Origin: Candidatus Zixiibacteriota bacterium | Lineage (GTDB): Bacteria; Zixibacteria; MSB-5A5; RBG-16-43-9 | Assembly (NCBI GenBank): GCA_022865345.1 | Contig: JALHSU010000045.1 | Coordinates: 1-46,664 of the forward strand | Direction: 5' to 3' | Length of the DNA stretch: 46,664 bases | In this document: positions 16,149 through 23,392 of the stretch, one piece after another | How the letters are laid out: every line of letters begins with the position of its first letter | Position numbering within the stretch: position 1 is the stretch's first letter | Notes under the pieces: model-generated | What the model saw: only the letters and a program-made list of their open reading frames with translations | Told to the model about the DNA's origin: nothing | Databases searched by the model: none | Made by a program: the position numbers and the translations under genes

Positions 16149-17096
16149 TCAGCCAGAATAAAGCTTCTGCATCTTCTGAATCGTGTCTTTTATATTTTCT
16201 CTGAAATCCACAGGTTCCAAAACCTCTACCATCTCCCCGAAGCCCAAAATCCATCTGGAGATCTCTTCTGTTCCTTTTACTTTTACGGAATAAAGAAGCG
16301 CGCCGTCTTTCTCCTTAGTTATAATCTCAGAGGGATGGTGCGGTCCAGACTCGATCACCTTAGCTGCTTTGCCTAAAAATCTTAACTTGACTTCAGTTAG
16401 TTTACCCTGATAGATCTCCCAGCTATCCCTGAAAAATTCCTCTACTGAGAAATCAGATTTCCTCTCGAAATTCCTGTCAGTTAAGGTGACTTTTTTGATT
16501 CTGTTCAGCCTGAAAGTTCTTGTCTCTTGTCTGTAGTGACAGAATCCTAAAAGGTACCAGGAGTGACGTTTGAATACCAGGGCATATGGGTCTACGTCCC
16601 TTGTGCTCTTGCCCGATTCCAGAGATTCATAGTCTAATCCTACAGTTCTTTTGTTTAAAATAGACTGCTCGATCAGATTAAAGATCAAACCCAGCTTGGA
16701 GAAGTCCCCGGTTGTTTTGAGGTTTATTCTCAAAGGGTCTCCTAAGTCACCCAGCCTGTTTTTTACCTCCGGGCTTAAACTCGCATCTATTTTGGCTAAA
16801 ACCCTTTTGGCTGATTTCCCCAGAGGCGTGTTGACAGACATAGGAGACGAGTTCAAACCCAATTTCAAAAGTAGATACTCCTCCAATGAGAAATTCAAAG
16901 GTGGAAGAAAGGCATCTGTCAGAAGCTTGTAACCGTCATCAAAATAAATCGGAATGTTTGCTGACGACAGGGACATTATATCTCTATAAATCGTCCTCTC
17001 AGTAACCTCGCATTCTCTGGCTAAATCTGATGCTTTGAGATTATGTCTTGATCTGAGAAGATTAAGCAGATGAAGCAAACGGTCATATTTACTCAT
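16149..17096 (-). CDS. WYL-domain transcriptional regulator with N-terminal HTH
   Basis: 315 residues. Residues 1-60 are an HTH_11 helix-turn-helix (LLNLLRSRHNLKASDLARECEVTERTIYRDI). Residues about 140-205 form the WYL domain (VDPYALVFKRHSWYLLGFCHYRQETRTFRLNRI), which in relatives senses ligands or nucleic acids. A C-terminal WCX extension ends near 312 (SRWILGFGEMVEVLEP). GAGGG precedes the ATG. The YafY-like layout is complete. WYL regulators often repress DNA-damage or defence genes; no target operon is obvious here, since neighbours are single genes. Confidence 0.9.
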   Translation of the reverse strand: MSKYDRLLHLLNLLRSRHNLKASDLARECEVTERTIYRDIMSLSSANIPIYFDDGYKLLTDAFLPPLNFSLEEYLLLKLGLNSSPMSVNTPLGKSAKRVLAKIDASLSPEVKNRLGDLGDPLRINLKTTGDFSKLGLIFNLIEQSILNKRTVGLDYESLESGKSTRDVDPYALVFKRHSWYLLGFCHYRQETRTFRLNRIKKVTLTDRNFERKSDFSVEEFFRDSWEIYQGKLTEVKLRFLGKAAKVIESGPHHPSEIITKEKDGALLYSVKVKGTEEISRWILGFGEMVEVLEPVDFRENIKDTIQKMQKLYSG

Positions 17097-17188
17097 TTGC
17101 CCTCAAGTTCATATGCATAGTAAGTCCATTGTTTTCAGTGAATTAACTTCAATCCCTAAAGTCTTGGTTTATCCTGTCCTTACCTCTT

Positions 17189-17270
17189 GTAGCCGCAGAC
17201 TTTAGTCTGCGTCCTGTAGTTACTACGCAAGCTGAAGTCCTGGTAGCGGATCCGTAGGACTTGCGGCTAC
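17189..17270. repeat. 82-bp element with GTAGCCGCA ends
   Basis: Ends are GTAGCCGCA and TGCGGCTAC. Inside are GCAGACTTTAGTCTGC and a GGATCCGTAGGAC stretch. Lies between the citryl-CoA lyase-like gene and the WYL gene. Confidence 0.6.
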
Positions 17271-17298
17271 CTTCTTTATGTTTCAAAACCAGGTTGGA

Positions 17299-18066
17299 CT
17301 AAGGAATCCTCCTGGGCTTAGGACCATCATATTCGAAATCGGTATTCCCCAACCTCCTCATAGGTTTTTCCCTGGTAAGTTCTTCATAAGCATGGGCAAT
17401 TAGACCCGGCACCCTTGAGATGATGAAAAAACCCTTTCCCAATTTCCAGTCAAAACCCATATCCGAGATTACAGCCGCGATTGCCCCATCGACATTAAGT
17501 GGGAGTTTCTTGCCTGATCTCTCCTCTAATTTTTTCTCTATGACTTGAGCTAATTTCAAGTGTTTACCTGAAAAACCCAACTCCTGTGCCAGCTTAAAAA
17601 GCTCGACTGTACGTGGATCAGACTCGTGCAGGCGATGGCCATAACCAGGTATTCTCTTTTTTTTGACTGAATAATCATTCACTAATTCGGAAGCCAGAGA
17701 GCCGAGGTCTCCGTTCTTTTTTACCAGCTCCTGAAAAATCTTAGCACACTGTTCAATAGCCCCACCGTGTGAATCCCCAATGGTTAAAACCCCGCCTGCT
17801 ACCGCGGCGTTTAGGGGGTTACCACCGGAGATAACTGTCCTGGTAGCAAGAGAGGATGGCGGAGTAGCACCATGGTCGATGGAGGAGACTAAAATCGCCT
17901 CCATCATCTTGCTTTCTTTTGAATTGGGAAGTTCGCCTTTGAGGATGAGAAAGATTACCTGGCTAAAGGTAAGCTTTTCCATCAGCTCGGCTATATCATA
18001 TCCCCTGACCCCGATTTCCCCTTTTTTAATATCAGAAATAGAAGTTTTCCACCTCTCATCATTCAT
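17299..18066 (-). CDS. Short citrate-synthase-family protein, citryl-CoA lyase-like
   Basis: 255 residues. The start is the ATG at 18064-18066 with AGAGG about 8 nt upstream; an in-frame TTG two codons earlier is less likely. The protein is far shorter than citrate synthases (370-430) and matches the small domain arrangement of citryl-CoA lyases. Catalytic-type residues are present: His in GDSHGGAIEQ, His in PGYGHRLH, Asp in LNVDGAIAAV, plus ISRVPGLIAHAYEE. Citryl-CoA lyase splits citryl-CoA to acetyl-CoA and oxaloacetate in the reductive TCA cycle. Its partner, citryl-CoA synthetase, is not in the window, so the role is unproven. A promoter lies at 18116-18143. Confidence 0.8.
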   Translation of the reverse strand: MNDERWKTSISDIKKGEIGVRGYDIAELMEKLTFSQVIFLILKGELPNSKESKMMEAILVSSIDHGATPPSSLATRTVISGGNPLNAAVAGGVLTIGDSHGGAIEQCAKIFQELVKKNGDLGSLASELVNDYSVKKKRIPGYGHRLHESDPRTVELFKLAQELGFSGKHLKLAQVIEKKLEERSGKKLPLNVDGAIAAVISDMGFDWKLGKGFFIISRVPGLIAHAYEELTREKPMRRLGNTDFEYDGPKPRRIP

Positions 18067-18115
18067 ATGCAAAACCTCTTCTCAGGAATACTTTTTCGCC
18101 CGCCAGACTAAAAGT

Positions 18116-18143
18116 AAAATAAAGCTTTTAAAGGAATTGTCAA
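18116..18143 (-). promoter_or_regulatory. Promoter for the citryl-CoA lyase-like gene
   Basis: On the minus strand, TTGACA (18138-18143), 16 bp, TATTTT (18116-18121), about 50 bp before the ATG. It is divergent from the promoter at 18193-18220. Confidence 0.55.
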
Positions 18144-18192
18144 TTCATTTTTTGTAAAACGCTGGAGTCGATTTTCCCGAATCCGATTTGAC

Positions 18193-18220
18193 TTGACAAA
18201 AACGAATTTAACTCTATATA
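18193..18220 (+). promoter_or_regulatory. Promoter for the 161-residue hypothetical protein
   Basis: TTGACA (18193-18198), 16 bp, TATATA (18215-18220). The predicted transcript begins near 18227, giving a leader of only about 15 nt before the ATG at 18243. Confidence 0.6.
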
Positions 18221-18242
18221 TAAAAGTGAACCTGGAATAAAG

Positions 18243-18728
18243 ATGAGCTGGAAAGACAGATTACAAAAAATCAAGACCGAAGCCCAAACCTCCAGAGAAA
18301 GAAAAAAGGAGGAAGCTCTGGCTTTGCACAATCAGGTGAGCCTTCTGATAGATGCATCTGAGGATTTAGCCAGAGAGTTTGCCTCGGTAAGCAAGGCAAA
18401 AGTGCGACTATTGAATCAGAGACACAAGGAGATAGATGAAGTTACCGGGAAAAAGTATTACAGCGGGGGAGTTGTCCTGCAGGTTTTCAAACGAAAAAGT
18501 TCTATTTCTCACTGGCTTAAATCAGAAGAGCCTGAGGAAAAACTTATCTTTCAAGTCGAATTCCCTCATCCGGAAGCCATAAGAAGATTGGAAGGGTTTG
18601 AGGATAAAATAAAGATTTTATATTCACACACGGAAAAGGAGATTCCCCTGAAAGAATTCAGCCCTGAGGAATTAAAAACCCATTTGGAAGAAGCTTATTC
18701 CTATTTTCTTTCAAAGCTGAAAACATAA
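18243..18728 (+). CDS. Hypothetical cytoplasmic protein
   Basis: 161 residues; family not recognised. No signal peptide or membrane segment. Residues 1-60 are charged and helical, probably a coiled coil (KTEAQTSRERKKEEALALHN). Residues 60-160 are mixed alpha/beta, with a strand-rich part (YYSGGVVLQVFKR and KLIFQVEFPHPEAIRRL) and a helical end. The codon pattern and a good promoter support a real gene. The Shine-Dalgarno is weak. Downstream is a 106-bp gap before the WG-repeat gene, which may be co-transcribed. Confidence 0.7.
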   Translation: MSWKDRLQKIKTEAQTSRERKKEEALALHNQVSLLIDASEDLAREFASVSKAKVRLLNQRHKEIDEVTGKKYYSGGVVLQVFKRKSSISHWLKSEEPEEKLIFQVEFPHPEAIRRLEGFEDKIKILYSHTEKEIPLKEFSPEELKTHLEEAYSYFLSKLKT

Positions 18729-18834
18729 TATTCCCGGCATATGCGTTTAAAGTAAAAAGTCTGTATGACAATCAGTTTTTTCAGGGAAGCGCTCAAAACA
18801 ACTTGACAAATTTAATAATAGCTGGAGGTAATAA

Positions 18835-19788
18835 GTGAAAGCTAAAGATTCAAAACCTTTTTTTCATATTAGAAAAAACAGCAGGTATGGCTTTATCGAC
18901 AAAACCGGAAAGATGGTTATAAAGCCGGAGTTCGATTACGTAGGTCCTTTTTCTGAAGGGTTAGCAGTAGTCTGGATCGGAGATAAGGAAGGGTATTTAG
19001 ACAAAAAAGGAAAAGTGGTAATCGAGCCCATATTCGATGAGGCTGGAAATTTCTCTGACGGATTTGCCGCAGTCTGGTATCTCGGAAAATGGGGCTATGT
19101 TGACAGGAAAGGCAAATACTTGCTTGCCCCGGTTTTTGACTACGCTGTGGATTTCTCCGAGGGGCTGGCTGCCGTAGAAAGTGACGGGAAATCCGGCTAT
19201 GTCGACAAGAAGGGCAAGCTGGTCATCCCTCAGAAGTTCGATGAAGCTGGAGATTTTTCTGAAGGGTTGGCAAAGGTGATGGTCGGCAAAAAGTGGGGAT
19301 ATATTGACAAGAAGGGTAAGATTGTCATCCAGGAGAAGTTCGACGATGCGGGCGATTTTTCTGAAGAGTTAGCCAGGGTAAACATCGGTGGTGAGCTGCA
19401 TAAAGGCAAAGGAATCGTAATTGGCGGGAAATGGGGTTATATTAATAAGAACGGTGATTCGATTGTCAGTCCAAACTTTGACGAAGCAGGAGAATTTTCC
19501 GAAGGATTGGCAATAGTAAAGAGCGCAAGTAAATGGGGTTACATTGACAAACAGGGGAAGATGGCGATAAGAGCTCAGTTCAGCAATGCTAAAAATTTTT
19601 CCGAAGGACTGGCACCGGTGAGCAAAGGTAACCGATGGGGGTATATCGACCAGAGCGAAAAAGTGGTGATAAATTTCGAATTCGAGAAAGCTGAACCTTT
19701 TTTTGAAGATCTGGCTGAAGTCTGGATAGAAAACAAATACGGTTACATTGATAAGACTGGGAAATATATCTGGAAACCCACGGAGTGA
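18835..19788 (+). CDS. WG-repeat (KWG) protein
   Basis: 317 residues with a GTG start; GGAGGT lies 5 nt upstream. Eight to nine repeats of about 38-40 residues cover the whole protein, each 'KWGYIDKKGK.VI...FD.AGDFSEGLA.V'. This is the WG beta-hairpin repeat family, which is widespread and of largely unknown function, probably for binding. There is no signal peptide or membrane anchor, so a cytoplasmic location is inferred. The fifth repeat carries an insertion of about 10 residues (GGELHKGKGIVI). A TTGACA at 18803 has no convincing -10. Confidence 0.88.
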   Translation: MKAKDSKPFFHIRKNSRYGFIDKTGKMVIKPEFDYVGPFSEGLAVVWIGDKEGYLDKKGKVVIEPIFDEAGNFSDGFAAVWYLGKWGYVDRKGKYLLAPVFDYAVDFSEGLAAVESDGKSGYVDKKGKLVIPQKFDEAGDFSEGLAKVMVGKKWGYIDKKGKIVIQEKFDDAGDFSEELARVNIGGELHKGKGIVIGGKWGYINKNGDSIVSPNFDEAGEFSEGLAIVKSASKWGYIDKQGKMAIRAQFSNAKNFSEGLAPVSKGNRWGYIDQSEKVVINFEFEKAEPFFEDLAEVWIENKYGYIDKTGKYIWKPTE

Positions 19789-19830
19789 AGTCTGCTTGAT
19801 TTCGAGAGCAGGAATTTTTTTAGATTTCTC

Positions 19831-19940
19831 CATCGGGTCAGGGGACCCGACGGGCACGTAGGTAGGTCAGACATTCCTGTCTGACGTTTTGGTTTTCTGT
19901 AGGGGCGATCCGCCGCAGGCGGACTCGCCCAAAATTTCGC
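19831..19940. repeat. Composite repeat before the 4Fe-4S gene
   Basis: 19831-19857 is the CGGGTCAGGGGACCCG repeat, and 19866-19885 is GTCAGACATTCCTGTCTGAC. The same two follow each other at 8089-8144. A partial GTAGGGGCGATCC element with CCGCCGCAGGCGG follows near 19899-19930 and ends about 20 bp before the next start codon. Confidence 0.65.
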
Positions 19941-19950
19941 TGGAGATAAT

Positions 19951-20499
19951 ATGAGCCCACAGGATTTTACCATACATTACGTCTGCACCAGAGAAGAAGC
20001 AAAGGATCTGGTGACAAAATTTGAGAGATATTGGGTATCCAACTGCGGATGTAGGGAAGGCAGAGGAAAGTGCGATCGCTCGCGGATGGACGTCTGCCTG
20101 ATGTTCCGCGATGACTTTCCACCCACTGGTTCAGGCTTCAGGGAAATTACCCGAAAAGAAGTAGACGAGATTTTACAGGAAGCAGAAGACAAACATCTGG
20201 TAACCAGACCTTTCAGAAATGAAAAGAATATGGCTGAAACCGACGGCATCTGTTTCTGCTGTGATGACTGCTGCGGCTATTTTCTAAACCCGCAGGAAAA
20301 ATGTGACAAGGGAAAGCTGATCGAGAAAACCGACCGGGAAATATGCAACAACTGTGGTGATTGTGCCGATGCTTGCTACTTCAAGGCGAGACAAATGAAT
20401 TCCGAGGAGCTTCTTATAGACCAAGATAAATGTTACGGCTGTGGCTTGTGCCGGGATGTTTGTCCGTTGGAGTGCATTGAGATGGTGCAGAGATCGTAG
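19951..20499 (+). CDS. Cys-rich protein with two C-terminal [4Fe-4S] clusters
   Basis: 182 residues. GGAG precedes the ATG by 5-6 nt. The C-terminal 55 residues are a bacterial ferredoxin-type domain: Cys132, 135, 138, 142 (CNNCGDCADAC) and Cys161, 164, 167, 171 (CYGCGLCRDVC). Residues 30-50 have NCGCREGRGKCDRSRMDVCL, and 100-110 have CFCCDDCCGY. This N-terminal part resembles Cys-rich ferredoxin-like proteins from anaerobes and may bind a further cluster or metal. Likely an electron carrier; its partner is not evident. The TAG stop lies in a GTAGGGG repeat that begins at 20496. Confidence 0.8.
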   Translation: MSPQDFTIHYVCTREEAKDLVTKFERYWVSNCGCREGRGKCDRSRMDVCLMFRDDFPPTGSGFREITRKEVDEILQEAEDKHLVTRPFRNEKNMAETDGICFCCDDCCGYFLNPQEKCDKGKLIEKTDREICNNCGDCADACYFKARQMNSEELLIDQDKCYGCGLCRDVCPLECIEMVQRS

Positions 20500-20538
20500 G
20501 GGTTCAAATTTTTCAACCTGATGTCGATAATAGAATTT

Positions 20539-20671
20539 GTAGGGGCACGGCGTGCCGTGCCCCTACCGTACTCCGTAGCAAAAAAGAGAGACGCATCCGA
20601 TGCGTCTCTACGTTTTTAACCTTTCCCTTCCCTCTCCTTTCCTACGGATCCGTTTAGGAAAAAAGGAGAGG
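20539..20671. repeat. Three hairpins between the convergent 4Fe-4S and selenoprotein genes
   Basis: 20539-20566 is a perfect 28-bp palindrome (GTAGGGGCACGGCG arm). 20587-20609 is AGAGACGCAT, 3 nt, ATGCGTCTCT. 20631-20644 (CCTCTCCTTTCCTA) pairs with 20655-20671 (TAGGAA...GGAGAGG) around CGGATCCGTT; this last hairpin begins 7 bp after the stop of the selenoprotein gene and is a plausible terminator. Confidence 0.6.
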
Positions 20672-20678
20672 ATAATAA

Positions 20679-21329
20679 TCAAACCTCAGCCGCTTTCAAC
20701 ACCTCTGCAATAAAACTTTCCTCTGGCAAAGCTCCTTCAAAGCTGTGGGTTTCATTTATTACTACTTTGGGGACTGCATATACGTCATATTTATGCGAAA
20801 GATGTGGGAACTCACCTGCTTCTACCATATCTGCGGTGATAAAGCTGCTCTCTAAAGCTAACATCTGAGCCAGGCCAACTGCCTGGGGACAGTATGGTCA
20901 GGTCAGGGTGACGAAAACCTGAATGTGCACCGGCTTGTTGAGTTTCTGTAATTCCTTCTTGCTTTCTTCCAATAAGCCGGACTCACCTGAGGATACCATC
21001 CTCATAGCTTCCATCAAAGAGGTAAACTCATATCCAGCCGGGATCCCGTAGAATCTTATCCCGTAATCTTTTCCTGTCTCATCACACACTGCAATAGCCG
21101 GGATTTTATCGATCTTATACTCCTCAACCTTGTTCTTATCCAGGGTGAAATTATGTACCTCAACCTTTATCTTATCTGAAAGAGAGGCTATTTCCTCAGC
21201 TAATAGCCGATTTTCATTACAGTATTCGCATTCTATTTCCTGGGTGAAAACAATGAGCTTGACTTCATTCTTCAAACTTTGCAACTCGGTCTGGACATCT
21301 TTTTTAATCTCTTCACTAAGCAAAGCCAC
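20679..21329 (-). CDS. Probable selenoprotein: two-domain glutaredoxin/PDO-like with UPYC motif
   Basis: Read through the in-frame TGA at 20898-20900 as selenocysteine, the product has 216 residues, close to archaeal/bacterial protein disulfide oxidoreductases (about 220-230). Start is GTG with AAGGAGGG upstream. Domain 1 (about 1-115) has Cys34-E-Y-Cys37 and a KIPAIAV cis-Pro loop. Domain 2 has VFVTLT-U144-P-Y-Cys147-PQAV and a YAVPKVVI cis-Pro loop, and ends normally. In relatives the U position is Cys (TCPYC). A SECIS-like hairpin follows the UGA by 11 nt (20870-20886). Expected role: thiol-disulfide exchange in the cytoplasm. Alternative: a nonsense mutation or read error. sel genes are not in the window. 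Confidence 0.82.
20870..20886 (-). promoter_or_regulatory. SECIS-like stem-loop
   Basis: In the mRNA, CCAGGC-AGUUG-GCCUGG: a perfect 6-bp stem with a 5-nt loop that has G at its second position, starting 11 nt after the UGA. CUG below and CAG above can extend the stem after a small internal loop. Size (17 nt) and distance match the minimal SECIS of E. coli fdhF as I recall it. It lies within coding sequence, as bacterial SECIS elements do. Confidence 0.65.
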
Positions 21330-21343
21330 AATTCCCTCCTTAC

Positions 21344-21427
21344 TTAAAGTGTTACTTTAAACTAAGAAACTTAAGTTACTTAAGTTCCAAGCCACTTCAG
21401 TGGCGTGCCAGCCCTGACTAAAGTCAG
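21344..21427. promoter_or_regulatory. Palindromic motifs upstream of the selenoprotein gene
   Basis: 21344-21360 is TTAAAGT, 3 nt, ACTTTAA, immediately before the Shine-Dalgarno site. 21369-21385 holds ACTTAAGT twice, 9 bp apart. Further upstream are GCCACTTCAGTGGC (21391-21404) and CTGACTAAAGTCAG (21414-21427), probably repeats. The first two may be operators; no clear -35/-10 pair was found. Confidence 0.3.
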
Positions 21428-21446
21428 TTAGAACAGAACTCATACC

Positions 21447-22199
21447 CTACGGATTCACCACGACCAGAGTGACCCCAACGACCTCCCTTGCTCCCGCTTC
21501 TTTTAAGACCCTTGCACATTCCTTCAAAGTCGCACCAGTAGTCATAACATCGTCCACCAGGATTACCTTTTTTCCATGAAGGGCTGAATTATCTCGTACC
21601 ACAAAAGCACCTCTCACATTCCTCTCCCTTTCTTCAGGAGAAAGATGGGTCTGATCTTTCGTCTTCTTCTTCCTAATCAGGACCTTCTCTGCTAAGGGCA
21701 CAGAAATAGTTTTGGAGACCTCCTCAGCTAAGATTCTGCTCTGGTTATATCCCCTTTCCCTTTTTCTTGAGGGGTGCAAAGGAACCGGGATAATATAATC
21801 AAAACCTTTTGAAAATTCCTCTTTTTTCAGAATCTCTCCCAATCTCCTGCCAAGATTTTTGCCAATTGAGAATTTCCGGTTATATTTGAAATGATGAATC
21901 AAGGTTTGATAATAAGGGTCAAAAATCCCTAAGGACCTGTTTAAGCCGAGAGATGAAGATTGTGGACATTTTGGACATCTTCTCATCTCCTGGTCCAAAA
22001 AAGAACGGCAAATTGGGCAAAAGGGATGGGGCAGAATGTTAAGACTATCCCAGCAATTCCTGCAGACCAGGTTTTTTGGATAGGTATCGTCTTGCATCTC
22101 ATCTGAAGAGATTGATGAGTTACACAGCAGGCAGTGAGGAGGAAAGACAAAATCTAAAAGAGAATCTTTTAATCCTATAAAAGCATTTAAGAACTCCAT
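21447..22199 (-). CDS. comF: ComF-family phosphoribosyltransferase-like protein
   Basis: 250 residues. The N-terminus has zinc-finger pairs (CLLC, CRNC, CPIC, CPKCP) within residues 20-85, and the C-terminal part is a type I phosphoribosyltransferase fold with VILVDDVMTTGATLKECARVL (the PRPP-binding loop) at about 212-232 and VPLHPSRKRERGYNQS. In Gram-positives and Haemophilus this family (ComFC/GntX) is needed for DNA uptake, acting with ComFA; the enzymatic reaction is unknown. No other competence gene is nearby. GGAAG precedes the ATG. Confidence 0.9.
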   Translation of the reverse strand: MEFLNAFIGLKDSLLDFVFPPHCLLCNSSISSDEMQDDTYPKNLVCRNCWDSLNILPHPFCPICRSFLDQEMRRCPKCPQSSSLGLNRSLGIFDPYYQTLIHHFKYNRKFSIGKNLGRRLGEILKKEEFSKGFDYIIPVPLHPSRKRERGYNQSRILAEEVSKTISVPLAEKVLIRKKKTKDQTHLSPEERERNVRGAFVVRDNSALHGKKVILVDDVMTTGATLKECARVLKEAGAREVVGVTLVVVNP

Positions 22200-22248
22200 C
22201 TTCCTTCTTTTTTGGTAGCGTCAGGATTTATCCCTGACTGATTACATT

Positions 22249-22428
22249 CCCTCTCCTCCCAGGAGAGGGTTAGGGTGAGGTTTTTTTTGTCCAGCCATAA
22301 GCAAGGCACTTCTATAATCTCACAATCTACCTCGTCGGGCATAAAGCCCGACGCTACGAAAACTTAATGAAAACGGGAGGGGACCCCGCAAAGCGGGATT
22401 TCGCAAGCTCAACAAGCCCCTCCCCTAC
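22249..22428. repeat. Repeat cluster between lgt and comF
   Basis: 22249-22269 is CCCTCTCCT, 3 nt, AGGAGAGGG, followed by TTAGGGTGAGG, a widespread bacterial repeat. 22333-22353 is CGTCGGGC, 5 nt, GCCCGACG. 22375-22428 is a near-copy of the 7082-7134 element (GGGAGGGGAC...CCCCTCCCCTAC). A T-run follows the last on the plus strand, but no plus-strand gene reads into it. Confidence 0.65.
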
Positions 22429-22443
22429 GTTTTTTTTTTCACT

Positions 22444-23259
22444 TCATCCCGTCTTAACGCCAATTCTCTTGGACTTAAAATAAAACCACATCGAAAGCGA
22501 AACCAATAAAATCAAGAAGGATAAGACTTGGTTCATTGAAAACTGCACATTTCCGATGCGGGCTAAGACCATGCTCTCCTCGTAATATCTGAAAAAATCC
22601 ACCAGAAATCTCCAGGCAGAATAAAAAGAGAGCATCAGCCAGAAAGTGAATCCTTCGAAGTTCTTGAATCTCTCCAGGAAAATCAAGAGGAAAAAAATCA
22701 CAAATCCTGCCACGGACTCAAAGATCTGGGTTGGCAAAAGTTTAGTATTTTGAAAGAAATACCCGGCAAAAGAATCCGGCGGGAAGATAACTCCTAAAAA
22801 ACTGCTGGTGGGTTTTCCCGGACAGCATCCGTTAAGGAAACACCCAATCCGGGCAATCCCCAGACCTAAAGCAAAAGATGGAGAGACGATGTCAGCAACT
22901 TTCCAGAGAGGTAATTTCTTGTAGAAAAGGTAAACCAGTCCAGTTGCAACTGTAAGGACCACTCCGCCCATCATGGAAAGCCCCCCAATTCCTATCTCGC
23001 CTGAGCTTTGGAATGGATTGATCACATCCAGGAAGTGACCCTTGAACTCGTCTAAATGAAAAATCACGTAAAAAAATCTTGAACCGATAAGTGAGCTTAT
23101 TAAGACCAGCAAAGTCAAATCAAGGATTTTCTCAGGTTTTAACCCACGCTTTTTACCCCGGCTCAAAGCCAGCAAGGTGCCTGCTACAAAAGCCAGCACC
23201 AGCATTACCCCGTAGGATTTGATGGCAAAAGGTCCAATCTGGAAAAGGATTCGACACAT
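22444..23259 (-). CDS. lgt: Prolipoprotein diacylglyceryl transferase
   Basis: 271 residues with about seven membrane segments. Transfers diacylglycerol from phosphatidylglycerol to the lipobox Cys of preprolipoproteins in the inner membrane. Family blocks: SYGVMLVLAFVAG at the start, GGLSMMGG (the usual form is GGLSxHGG), GLGIARIGCFLNGCCPGKPT (essential Arg region; this CFLxGCCxGxPT variant is common outside Proteobacteria), LLPTQIFES and WRFLVDFFRYYE. The gene follows the rodA/mrdA/mre cluster on the same strand with a 133-bp repeat-bearing gap. Confidence 0.93.
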   Translation of the reverse strand: MCRILFQIGPFAIKSYGVMLVLAFVAGTLLALSRGKKRGLKPEKILDLTLLVLISSLIGSRFFYVIFHLDEFKGHFLDVINPFQSSGEIGIGGLSMMGGVVLTVATGLVYLFYKKLPLWKVADIVSPSFALGLGIARIGCFLNGCCPGKPTSSFLGVIFPPDSFAGYFFQNTKLLPTQIFESVAGFVIFFLLIFLERFKNFEGFTFWLMLSFYSAWRFLVDFFRYYEESMVLARIGNVQFSMNQVLSFLILLVSLSMWFYFKSKRIGVKTG

Positions 23260-23351
23260 AGATTAATCAATCAAGAGTTCAAGGATTCAAGTGAAAGGAA
23301 AACGACCTTTCAGAACAGCCAACACCCTCAGACCTTTTGAGTCTGTTATCG

Positions 23352-23378
23352 GTCATTCGTCATTCGCTATCCGTCATT
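23352..23378. repeat. Second copy of the GTCATTCGTCATTCG tandem repeat
   Basis: Matches the unit at 7286-7318 and lies just after the 3' end of rodA. Confidence 0.5.
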
Positions 23379-23392
23379 ACTTTTTTTATACG

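Noticed and set aside
18803-18831. Promoter for the WG-repeat gene
   Set aside because: A perfect TTGACA is present, but no acceptable -10 lies 15-19 bp downstream, where the Shine-Dalgarno site begins.
20679-20864. Independent 61-residue gene
   Set aside because: Its ATG is an internal Met of the thioredoxin-fold domain whose first part, including the active site, lies upstream across the UGA. It cannot fold alone, so it was merged with 20898-21329.
20898-20900. UGA as a plain pseudogene mutation
   Set aside because: Not excluded, but less likely: the stop is exactly at a catalytic Cys, no other disruption is seen, the downstream part is well preserved and a SECIS-like hairpin is correctly placed.
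22375-22440. Rho-independent terminator for lgt
   Set aside because: The T-run is on the plus strand, whereas lgt is transcribed on the minus strand, so the polarity is wrong.
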